Shown: one piece after another, positions 8,437 through 15,312 of the stretch
Position numbering within the stretch: the first letter of the stretch is position 1
Layout: each line of letters opens with the position of its first letter
From: HdN1 sp052035295
GTDB lineage: Bacteria > Pseudomonadota > Gammaproteobacteria > Pseudomonadales > Ketobacteraceae
NCBI GenBank assembly: GCA_052035295.1
Contig: JBPOHS010000075.1
Span: 1-64,000, forward strand
Direction of reading: 5' to 3'
Length of the DNA stretch: 64,000 bases
Notes under the pieces: generated by a model
Told to the model about the DNA's origin: nothing
The model's input: only the letters and a program-made list of their open reading frames with translations
Database searches by the model: none
Program-made: the position numbers and the translations under genes

Positions 8437-8643
8437 GATTTTCTATCGGAGAAACTATCTGCCGGGACCATATTGCGCAGTGCTTTCGAGGCAGATAGAT
8501 TCTGGAAACGCCGTTGCACGTCGCCCGTGAATACATCCCTGTAGGCTCGACGCCGGCATCCATGCCGGCGACGTTCCAGAATCCATCTGCCTCGAAATCC
8601 CTCTAAGCGTCTCAGGTCGCAGATGGTTTCTCGCTGGAAAATC
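8437..8643. repeat. long imperfect inverted-repeat (MITE-like) element
   Basis: Two nested pairs of inverted arms. The outer arms are 8437-8462 and 8619-8643 (about 22 of 26 positions match, with one gap). The inner arms are 8484-8507 and 8574-8597 (23 of 24 match, beginning TTTCGAGGCAGAT). Inside, 8552-8569 forms a perfect hairpin, GCCGGCAT-CC-ATGCCGGC. The right outer arm overlaps the last two bases of the mch stop codon. No reading frame of interest lies inside. It resembles dispersed REP/MITE-like palindromes of gammaproteobacteria, which a genome-wide copy search would confirm. Confidence 0.7.
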
Positions 8644-9826
8644 AACGTGCCTTTTTGATCAGCAATCGTCTTTCGATCTCGAAGATCTTTTCATCGATCT
8701 TCTCTTTGCCCAGATCCTTTTTGTCGTTCTCTTTGATGAACAGGTCGGCACCGAATTTCTGCAGTGCATCACGGCTGGTGATGTTCTTCACGCCAATGAA
8801 CTGGATCGTTACAACACTGGCGGCATCAGCCAGCTCGCCCGGGGCATCTTCCACGGCCAGGATGCGGCTGAGGGCGGCCACGGTATCGCCGGCAAACGCC
8901 GGTTGGGTGTGATAACCCTCGGTAAAGCCGAGTTCCCACACGGCGTTTTCCGAGATGTCGCGGCTGGCGAGGCCTTCCAGCCAGGCATAGACGAGCCCCC
9001 CATAGACGATCGGGTTGCCGCTCATTTTTCCGGACAGGCTTTGGCTGAACACTTTGTCGTAGTGGAGTGGGTGTGTGTTGCCCACTTGATAGGTCAGGGC
9101 AAAGTGTTCGTCGCTGATGGTGCGTCCGTTGTTGTGAACGATGATATCGCCAACATTGAAGTGTTGGGCGTAGGTATTCCAGCCGGTGACAGAAGTCGGC
9201 GCATGGCGCAGTGCGGTGGCCAGGCCGTCGGGAAGGGCGACGGTGGCATCGTTTTGCCAGGGAAATTCAGGCGCCGGGCCTTCGGCGACCGGTACTGTTG
9301 GCAAGCGGCTGCCACGGTAAGCGACCATCAGTTTGCGTTCATACTGCAGAACGACTTCGCCGCGTTGATTGACGCCAAGGGTGCGGATCGTGGCAATGCC
9401 GGGTTTGTCGGCACCGCGTTCCTTGCGGTCGACGACCATGGTCATGGCGCGTACCGTATCGCCTGCATAGACGGGGCGCAGGAACTGGGCGTTGTAATAG
9501 CCAAGGTTGGCCATGACTTTTTCGGAATCATTTTGCACGCCGAGCGACAGCACCACGTTGAATACCATTTGCGGTGAGGCGGGCATACCGGTGAACCCAT
9601 GGGCCTTGGCATATTCGAGGTCCAGGAACAACGGGTTGCACTGCATGTAGGTGCGCGAGAAGACATCAATCTGTGCTTGGGTAAAGGTGTAACCCCGTGG
9701 ATGCACGAACACCTGACCCGGAACGTATTCTTCCAGATAACGCCCGTATTGTGGAAAGCGGGCCTTGTCGATCTGGATCGGTTGCGATTGGGCTAGTTCT
9801 TTCTGCGGGTTGAACGTGAAGGCCAT
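8642..9826 (-). CDS. mch: mesaconyl-CoA hydratase (beta-methylmalyl-CoA dehydratase), double MaoC
   Basis: A 394-residue protein of two tandem MaoC-type hotdog domains (about 30-175 and 210-370). The first contains TYMQCNPLFLDLEYAKAHGF and FRPVYAGDTVRA-like LRPVYAGDTVRA; the second has TYQVGNTHPLHYDK and PAFAGDTVAA. This duplicated layout matches Mch of the ethylmalonyl-CoA pathway, which hydrates mesaconyl-C1-CoA to beta-methylmalyl-CoA. Alphaproteobacterial Mch is somewhat shorter (about 345); here the C-terminus ends in a lysine-rich helix. It sits between mcd and ecm on one strand. The frame starts at ATG 9826 with a purine-rich GAAGTGAG upstream. A generic enoyl-CoA hydratase is the alternative, made unlikely by context. 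Confidence 0.88.
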   Translation of the reverse strand: MAFTFNPQKELAQSQPIQIDKARFPQYGRYLEEYVPGQVFVHPRGYTFTQAQIDVFSRTYMQCNPLFLDLEYAKAHGFTGMPASPQMVFNVVLSLGVQNDSEKVMANLGYYNAQFLRPVYAGDTVRAMTMVVDRKERGADKPGIATIRTLGVNQRGEVVLQYERKLMVAYRGSRLPTVPVAEGPAPEFPWQNDATVALPDGLATALRHAPTSVTGWNTYAQHFNVGDIIVHNNGRTISDEHFALTYQVGNTHPLHYDKVFSQSLSGKMSGNPIVYGGLVYAWLEGLASRDISENAVWELGFTEGYHTQPAFAGDTVAALSRILAVEDAPGELADAASVVTIQFIGVKNITSRDALQKFGADLFIKENDKKDLGKEKIDEKIFEIERRLLIKKAR

Positions 9827-9887
9827 GGTGTTCTCACTTCAGGGGTGCAGGTTAAAGGGTTCGATAGTCTTTCTTGATGTAGCCAAA

Positions 9888-9925
9888 TGTCGTTGTACAA
9901 GACAATTGTCGTTGATCAAGCCAAT
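9888..9925. promoter_or_regulatory. tandem 19-bp operator-like repeat upstream of mch
   Basis: Two adjacent 19-base copies (9888-9906 and 9907-9925) agree at 16 of 19 positions: TGTCGTTGTACAAGACAAT and TGTCGTTGATCAAGCCAAT. The 8-bp palindromes TTGTACAA and TTGATCAA sit in equivalent positions, and GACAATTGTC spans the junction as a perfect 10-bp palindrome. The block lies 62-99 bases upstream of the mch start and downstream of the mcd terminator, where a promoter for mch-ecm-meaB is needed. This is a strong candidate regulator site; the protein is unknown. Confidence 0.6.
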
Positions 9926-9940
9926 GCGGTGGCGGGTAAA

Positions 9941-9970
9941 CGGAAAAGGGAGCGATTAACGCTCCCGTTT
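9941..9970 (-). terminator. rho-independent terminator after mcd
   Basis: A 7-bp perfect stem (GGGAGCG at 9948-9954 and CGCTCCC at 9960-9966) with a 5-base loop. Read on the minus strand it is followed by TTTTCCG, the U-rich tail. It lies about 50 bases beyond the mcd stop and would separate aldolase-mcd from mch-ecm-meaB. Confidence 0.7.
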
Positions 9971-10016
9971 CGTTACTTCGATGCGTTGGCCTGACAACAG
10001 GCAATGCATCGCATGT

Positions 10017-11687
10017 TCAGGCTGCCGCTTCTACCAACGCACGGGCGATAACTTTGAGGGCCAGCGTTTCTTCGGCACCTTCAAAGATCGACAGGACGCG
10101 TGAATCAATGAAGTAACGGCTGACGGCCGTTTCCTCGGCGTAACCCATGCCGCCGTGGATTTGCATGGCTTCACGGCATAGCCATTCAGAGGATTTGCAC
10201 GAGTACAGCTTCACAAGGCTGGCTTCCATCTGGCCCTTGCCTTCGTCCATCAAGCGGGCGACATAGTAGGTGAACTGACGGGAAACACTGAGTAGCATGG
10301 CCATACGCGCGATTTTCACGAGCGTAAGCGCATAGGCTGCAATGGGTTTGCCAAAGACGTTGCGATCCTGGGAATACGAAAGGGCGCGTTCAAACGCGGC
10401 CTGCATAACGCCCGTTGCGCGTGCCGCTGTCTGGATGCGTCCACCTGCGAAGCCGGCCATGGTGTAGTAAAAACCGTTACCCACGCCTTCTTCGCCACCG
10501 AGTACGTGCGAGTCGGGAACGAGGTAGTTGTCAAAGAACACGGTAAACGAGTGCATGCCACGGTAGCCAATGGTAGGAATGGCTTTGCCGTTGATGGTGC
10601 CGCCACCGGGTTGGGCGTGGCTGAAATCATGGCCGTCCGAGCTGGGTTTTTCTACGAGGAACATGGTCAGGCCCCGGTGCCCGGCGCTGAGGTCCGGGTT
10701 GGTGCGGGCCAGCGTCAGCAGCACGCCAGCCTTGCCGGCAAAGGTACACCAGGTTTTTTCACCGTTGAGGAGCCAACCGCCGTCGGTGCGGGTAGCTCTC
10801 AGGCGCATTTGCGCAACGTCAGAACCGTAGTTGGGTTCAGTCACGGCCACGGCGCAGAACGGTTCCGCTTGCGCCAGTTTGGGCAGCCAGTACTGTTTCT
10901 GCTCCTCGGTGCCGCCTTTCAGCAGGGCGCGCGACATGATTTCGGGGCGGGTAATCAGCGAACCGGCAGCGGCCAGCGAACCGCGCGACAATTCTTCGGT
11001 GACGACGATCATGCCGAGGTTGTCTTCACGGTCATCCGGCTGGATGCCACCGTATTGCATCGGAATGGAAAGTCCGAAGCAGCCAAGCTCGACCAAGGGT
11101 TTGAGGATCGCTTCCGGAATGATCAGGTCGTGTGTGTGAATCTTTTCGGCCAGCGGCATGACCACGCTGGTGGCGAACTGGCGGAAGCTCGACCGCATCA
11201 TTTCCTTTTCTTCGTCGAGCATGTATTCGCCAGTATTGCCTTCCTGGGCCAGCACGGTGCGAGCAAGGGATACCATGGAATCGGTGGACAGGTAAGCGTC
11301 AATGAAATCTTCAGTGGCCTCGTTATAGAAGACCTGTACCAGCAGATCACGTTGCAGTCCGAAGTCTGCAGGGCGAGCAGAATAACGCGTACGGGCGTTT
11401 TGCAGGGCTTCGGCGGCATATTGCAGGCCAATGCGCTCTTCGAGGCGCAGATCGTCTCCACCTTTTTCGGAGCGGACGTTCTGGCTGTAGTCGAGATAGA
11501 CGCGTGCGGCAGTCAGTTCAGCCTCACAGTAGGCAACCTCGTAACAGGCGAGTTGTTTCTCGTCGAGTTTGTCGCCGTTGATCTTGCCGTTGACGCTGCT
11601 CTCATTCTTCAGCCATGACAGCACGCCGTTCAACACCTGTTGGGCATTGCCTAGCAGCGAATAGGCTTGAGCGATGGACTTCTGCAT
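10017..11687 (-). CDS. mcd: (2S)-methylsuccinyl-CoA dehydrogenase
   Basis: A 556-residue acyl-CoA dehydrogenase with an extra helical N-terminal region of about 150 residues before the usual fold. This is the size and layout of methylsuccinyl-CoA dehydrogenase (about 550), not of ordinary short-chain enzymes (about 380). CAVAVTEPNYGSDV (about 278-291) is the FAD/substrate loop, and IHGGMGYAEE with SIFEGAEETLAL near the C-terminus carries the expected catalytic glutamate region. It oxidises methylsuccinyl-CoA to mesaconyl-CoA, passing electrons to ETF. GGAGAAAG precedes the ATG at 11687. It lies between the aldolase and mch genes of the same pathway, which strongly supports the call. Confidence 0.92.
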   Translation of the reverse strand: MQKSIAQAYSLLGNAQQVLNGVLSWLKNESSVNGKINGDKLDEKQLACYEVAYCEAELTAARVYLDYSQNVRSEKGGDDLRLEERIGLQYAAEALQNARTRYSARPADFGLQRDLLVQVFYNEATEDFIDAYLSTDSMVSLARTVLAQEGNTGEYMLDEEKEMMRSSFRQFATSVVMPLAEKIHTHDLIIPEAILKPLVELGCFGLSIPMQYGGIQPDDREDNLGMIVVTEELSRGSLAAAGSLITRPEIMSRALLKGGTEEQKQYWLPKLAQAEPFCAVAVTEPNYGSDVAQMRLRATRTDGGWLLNGEKTWCTFAGKAGVLLTLARTNPDLSAGHRGLTMFLVEKPSSDGHDFSHAQPGGGTINGKAIPTIGYRGMHSFTVFFDNYLVPDSHVLGGEEGVGNGFYYTMAGFAGGRIQTAARATGVMQAAFERALSYSQDRNVFGKPIAAYALTLVKIARMAMLLSVSRQFTYYVARLMDEGKGQMEASLVKLYSCKSSEWLCREAMQIHGGMGYAEETAVSRYFIDSRVLSIFEGAEETLALKVIARALVEAAA

Positions 11688-11718
11688 TTTCTTTCTCCGT
11701 ACGATGCGGCCTCGAAGA

Positions 11719-11744
11719 GCAGGGGACCGTAACAGGTCCCCTGC
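11719..11744 (-). terminator. intercistronic hairpin between aldolase and mcd
   Basis: A perfect 10-bp stem (GCAGGGGACC / GGTCCCCTGC) with a 6-base loop lies in the 80-base gap between the aldolase stop and the mcd start. There is no T-run, so it is more likely a processing or stability element or a partial attenuator than a full terminator. Confidence 0.5.
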
Positions 11745-11767
11745 GGGCGCAAATATCAGGTTAGGCG

Positions 11768-13210
11768 TTATTGGTGAGCACGGTTGCTGACGATGTGAAC
11801 GAAAGACCGCGAGCGTAGTTCATCCATGCTGATACCGGTCGCCATGGCTTCCTGTTCCGTGATTGCGCCGCAGGCGATCCCACGCAGGAAGAAATTGAGC
11901 AGACCTTGACCGGTGGCCGCGTCGTCAAAGGTGTTGCCGACCAGGGTAGCCTGCGCTGCCTTGTTGATGAACGCTTCGAGGCGCTTGAAGGCATCGGGCA
12001 GACCTTCCAGGAAAAAGGCATACACGGCTGCGTAGCGGATCGGCAGCTGACCGGGGTTCAAATCCCAACCCTGGTAGTACGCATGACGCAGCGAATGGCG
12101 GATGTTGTCGTAGTGCAGTTTCCACGCGGTATGCACGGCACGCATGTTCTCCGCGTGTTGCTGCGGTGTCAGCAAACCATCTGCGCCGGCCTTGTGCGGG
12201 CCAATCGGCATGACCGTGGTTGCACCGTCACAGATAGTGACGCCGGTACCAGCCATGGACACTTGCAGAACGTGACGGGCAAAGTCGGACGCAGGGTGAG
12301 TGTGCGTCTGATGGGCTGCCGTGATGTTGCAGGTAGCCGTGTAGTCGTAAGTGCCGAAAATGGCCGAACGGCAACGGCCTTTGGCCGCACGGGCGAGCAG
12401 CAGCACCTGGTTTGATCCATCACGATCAATGATGGCTTGCGTTGTTTCGATCATGATTTCGAGTTTAAGCGAACCGGGGGCATACCCGTTCTTCGCTTCG
12501 ATAATGTCTAGCAGATTTGCCAGTGCTTCGACTTGTTCCGGGTGTGTGACCTTGGGCAGGGTAATGATGAAATTCTGTGGAACCTTGCCGGCGGTGAGTT
12601 CGGCCAGGCGCGTCAGGAACAGGTCGAGCGTACGCACGGAACGACGACGGCACTCTTCGGTGAAAGTCTTGATGCGGATGCCGATAAAGGGCGGCAGCGT
12701 ACCCTGTTCCATACCCTTGGCAACTTCTTCTGCGCAACGCACGGCATCGGCGTCTTCCTCGGCATCCGGGCGATTGCCGTAACCGTCTTCGAAATCAATG
12801 CGGTTGTCTTCAACCGGTTCGGACTTGAGTTTGTTGACGACGCGCTCGTAGACGGTATGCGCAAGCCAGGCGGCAGGATTGCGGTCTTTCATGCCCTGTG
12901 GATCAGCCGCGCAAGCGGTGGCAAGAGTCTTGATTTCCCAGCTGCTGGAAGGCAGCGATTCAGCACCGCTGAAACCCAAAACGCGTGCCAGCGTGCAAAA
13001 ATCCGGTGCGTAAGAATCCAGCGCCTTGAGCGCCAGCTGCCCCAGTTTCTGCGGCGAACCATTTTTGAAAAGATTGGCGCCACCATACACGGTGTGCACT
13101 TGCTGACGGTCTGACGAGTCACCGGGGTAGACGGCGCTATGGGCGCGGTTGGCTTCTGCCAGGGCGGAAAGGATCTGTTGAGTATCGGCGTCAGTGAGTG
13201 ACAGTTTCAT
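11768..13210 (-). CDS. HpcH/HpaI (DUF6986-like) aldolase-lyase, candidate beta-methylmalyl-CoA lyase
   Basis: A 480-residue aldolase-type TIM barrel of the citrate lyase beta/HpcH superfamily, much longer than Mcl1 (about 320). Acidic, probably metal-binding or catalytic residues lie in DFEDGYG (139-145) and LEIMIET (250-256); FGTYDYTA (about 286-293) is also conserved. It resembles the proteins annotated DUF6986, sometimes mislabelled phosphoenolpyruvate kinase. Because it leads the ethylmalonyl-CoA genes and no Mcl1 is present, I infer that it cleaves beta-methylmalyl-CoA to glyoxylate and propionyl-CoA and/or handles malyl-CoA. The start MKLSLTD at 13210 matches the family; the in-frame ATG at 13255 adds 15 residues. 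The fold is fairly sure, the reaction is inferred. Confidence 0.75.
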   Translation of the reverse strand: MKLSLTDADTQQILSALAEANRAHSAVYPGDSSDRQQVHTVYGGANLFKNGSPQKLGQLALKALDSYAPDFCTLARVLGFSGAESLPSSSWEIKTLATACAADPQGMKDRNPAAWLAHTVYERVVNKLKSEPVEDNRIDFEDGYGNRPDAEEDADAVRCAEEVAKGMEQGTLPPFIGIRIKTFTEECRRRSVRTLDLFLTRLAELTAGKVPQNFIITLPKVTHPEQVEALANLLDIIEAKNGYAPGSLKLEIMIETTQAIIDRDGSNQVLLLARAAKGRCRSAIFGTYDYTATCNITAAHQTHTHPASDFARHVLQVSMAGTGVTICDGATTVMPIGPHKAGADGLLTPQQHAENMRAVHTAWKLHYDNIRHSLRHAYYQGWDLNPGQLPIRYAAVYAFFLEGLPDAFKRLEAFINKAAQATLVGNTFDDAATGQGLLNFFLRGIACGAITEQEAMATGISMDELRSRSFVHIVSNRAHQ

Positions 13211-13333
13211 CGGTCTATCGGTCCCTGTTGCTAGGAGTTGTACCGGAATGCGCATCCGGTGGCTGTTCAGCCCGGAAAAAGAAAGGTCGGATCGGGCAAG
13301 ATTTTACTGTTTGAGCAGTATTCTTCCTAGTTT

Positions 13334-13366
13334 AGAACTTGACTTGCAAGTCACAACTCAAGTTCT
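13334..13366. promoter_or_regulatory. perfect palindrome inside larger inverted repeat upstream of aldolase
   Basis: TGACTTGCAAGTCA at 13340-13353 is a perfect 14-bp palindrome. It is enclosed by 9-bp inverted arms AGAACTTGA (13334-13342) and TCAAGTTCT (13358-13366). The site begins at the SDR stop codon and lies about 130 bases before the aldolase start. On the minus strand, TTGTGA and TAAACT with a 16-base spacer could be a promoter covering the palindrome. A two-mismatch version occurs at 1272-1285 before the acyl-CoA synthetase. Operator function is inferred. Confidence 0.55.
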
Positions 13367-14179
13367 CCGTTCTGCCCGCGTGGCAACGCTTTCGGCTATT
13401 TTCAACGATGACTGCTGATAGCCATCAAGATCCCGACATTTGAAGGCGTAGGCTTCTTTTGCCTTCGCATGCGGCATCACGAGAAATTGTTTGCTCATGA
13501 CGGCGTGAAACACCTGATCGGCAATTTCTTCAGCGGTTATGTCGGAAGAAGAATCCATCAGCCTGGCTAGCGACACTCCAGTGGATTTGTCGGGTGTACG
13601 CATGGACTCGGCCAGGTTGGTCCGGAAAAACGAGGGGCACACGCATGTCACGCCGATCTTGTGGGGCGCAAGTTCGACCGCGAGGCTTTCGGACAGCGAA
13701 ACGACGGCGGCTTTCGAAACGTTGTAATTGCTCATGCCCGGCGGATTGAGCAGGCCAGCCATGGAGGCAATGTTCACCAGATGGCCATGGCCCTGTTCCT
13801 TGAACGAGGGCACGAATGCCTGGCATCCACGCAGTACCCCTTTGAAATTGATGTTCATGACATAATCCCAGTCGTCCTCGCCAAGCCAGTCGAACGGGCC
13901 GCCAGACGCAACTCCGGCATTATTGATCAGTATGTCGGTGCCGCCCCATATGTCCGCGCACGCGATGCGGGCTTTTTCGAAATCGACAGGGGACGTAACA
14001 TCCAGGCGTTGAAAAAAACCTTCTCCCGGGGTTTTTTCGATCGCTGCGAGCGTTTCTTGCGCACGCTCGGCATTGACATCAGCGACGCAAACGCGTGCAC
14101 CGGCCTGAGCAAAACGGATGGCCATGGCTCGCCCCAGGCCGCTGGCAGCGCCCGTTATCAAAACGCGTGGTGTATTCAT
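13358..14179 (-). CDS. classical short-chain dehydrogenase/reductase
   Basis: A 273-residue NAD(P)-dependent SDR. TGAASGLG (about 8-15) is the cofactor loop, NNAG (about 88-91) the central motif, and YNVSKAAV carries the catalytic Tyr-x3-Lys. VCPSFFRTNLAESMRTPD is typical of a Pseudomonas-type SDR that I recall next to the hydrolases and DUF4892 gene, so this may belong to the backbone and not to the ethylmalonyl-CoA insertion. The start MNTPRVLITG at 14179 was chosen by family match; upstream in-frame methionines lack strong ribosome binding sites. No signal peptide. The substrate is unknown; a hydroxyacyl-CoA role is only a guess from context. Confidence 0.85.
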   Translation of the reverse strand: MNTPRVLITGAASGLGRAMAIRFAQAGARVCVADVNAERAQETLAAIEKTPGEGFFQRLDVTSPVDFEKARIACADIWGGTDILINNAGVASGGPFDWLGEDDWDYVMNINFKGVLRGCQAFVPSFKEQGHGHLVNIASMAGLLNPPGMSNYNVSKAAVVSLSESLAVELAPHKIGVTCVCPSFFRTNLAESMRTPDKSTGVSLARLMDSSSDITAEEIADQVFHAVMSKQFLVMPHAKAKEAYAFKCRDLDGYQQSSLKIAESVATRAERRT

Positions 14180-14375
14180 GGAGGTTGGCATTCTTTTGTT
14201 GTGGTTTATTGGCATCTTAAAGCAGTTGCTGAAGTTTATGCCATGTCTGGATTTGCCAACAGGCAGGGCAAAACGGTAGGCTGGAGGATTGAACGATGTG
14301 TTTTCCCTCGGTCGCACTGCCTTCTGGGCAATGCTGACAAAATTGGCTGTTGTTGCTGTGGAGATCTTTTTTCGA

Positions 14376-15269
14376 ATGGGTCGGTTTGGTTCCTCTTTGA
14401 AGGTAGCATTGGCCGTCGTCGTTGCCTGCGTCGGCCATACGGTAATGGCGCAGTCCCCCGAGCAGATCGCGGAAAAAATTCCCGGTGTCGTTTTGCTCTC
14501 GTCCGTGCAGGAGCACGTCCGGGACCAGCTGGTGCCATTGGGCACCGTCAAGGAAGGCCGTGATGGTCGTGCCCAGCCCGAGAGCAGCAAGCGTTTCGCG
14601 GGTGAACTCAAGCGGAATCTTTATCAATTGCCTTCCGAGATGGGCCTGAGCAGCTTCAAGTCTGTGCTCGAGTCCGCCTGGTTTGAACTGCACCCCGACA
14701 GTCAACGCGTGTATCAATGCAGCGGGCGCGAGTGTGGCCAGTCCAACTTGTGGGCCAACGATGTGTTTGGTGAGTCGATGTTGTTCGGCAATGACCGGAC
14801 GCAATTTGCGGTCGTGTATCTGGCAGCCAACGGTCTCCAACTCAATGTCGTGTACGGGAGTGAGCGTCCCAACAAACGCAGCCATTTTACGGTGATGTCG
14901 CTGGGCCTCGCCGACCCGTGGCAGCCAGCAGCGACTGCCCCCCAGATTGCGATCGCGAATCGGTGGCAGGTTTCCATATCGCGCACAGCGAGGGGGCTGG
15001 TGGACGTCAAAAGGCTGCCTGTATTGCTTGATCCGGTGACCCGCCAGCTGGCCAAAAGTCCGATCCGGCATTGGGCGGTCATCGCGCACGAATGTGAAAA
15101 GCAGCCTGCCCCTGCCGCTTTCGAGCACAGCCAGCAGATCCTTGACGGTGTATTGCCCTTCCTGCAAAAAATCCCGGACAAGCAATTTCATCAGGTCAAT
15201 GCAGGCAATGCCCTGTCGGCACCCTGTGGGTCCGGCAAGAATCTTGAAATCATCGAATTGCAACCCTGA
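14376..15269 (+). CDS. secreted DUF4892-type protein
   Basis: A 297-residue protein with an N-terminal signal peptide (MGRFGSSLKVALAVVVACVG, cleavage probably after HTVMA near residue 26). The mature part contains WFELHPDSQRVYQCSGRECG and SNLWANDVF, which match the DUF4892 family found in Pseudomonas-like bacteria. The C-terminal third, with repeated cysteines, resembles an OmpA-like periplasmic fold only weakly. I chose ATG 14376 because it begins the signal peptide and has GGAG nine bases upstream; the frame runs back to 14289. It is divergent from the SDR and precedes prmB by 43 bases. The function is unknown. Confidence 0.75.
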   Translation: MGRFGSSLKVALAVVVACVGHTVMAQSPEQIAEKIPGVVLLSSVQEHVRDQLVPLGTVKEGRDGRAQPESSKRFAGELKRNLYQLPSEMGLSSFKSVLESAWFELHPDSQRVYQCSGRECGQSNLWANDVFGESMLFGNDRTQFAVVYLAANGLQLNVVYGSERPNKRSHFTVMSLGLADPWQPAATAPQIAIANRWQVSISRTARGLVDVKRLPVLLDPVTRQLAKSPIRHWAVIAHECEKQPAPAAFEHSQQILDGVLPFLQKIPDKQFHQVNAGNALSAPCGSGKNLEIIELQP

Positions 15270-15312
15270 TACGGTTGCCCATCAGAATCATTTTTAGCGC
15301 TAGAGGTTGCCC

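Noticed and set aside
8390..8563. A 58-residue N-terminal extension of the mutase
   Set aside because: It would be translated from the inverted-repeat element, lacks similarity, and ATG 8389 has a good GGAG.
11768..13210. Phosphoenolpyruvate kinase
   Set aside because: I know this as a misleading label for the family; the HpcH/citrate-lyase-like barrel and acidic motifs point to C-C bond cleavage.
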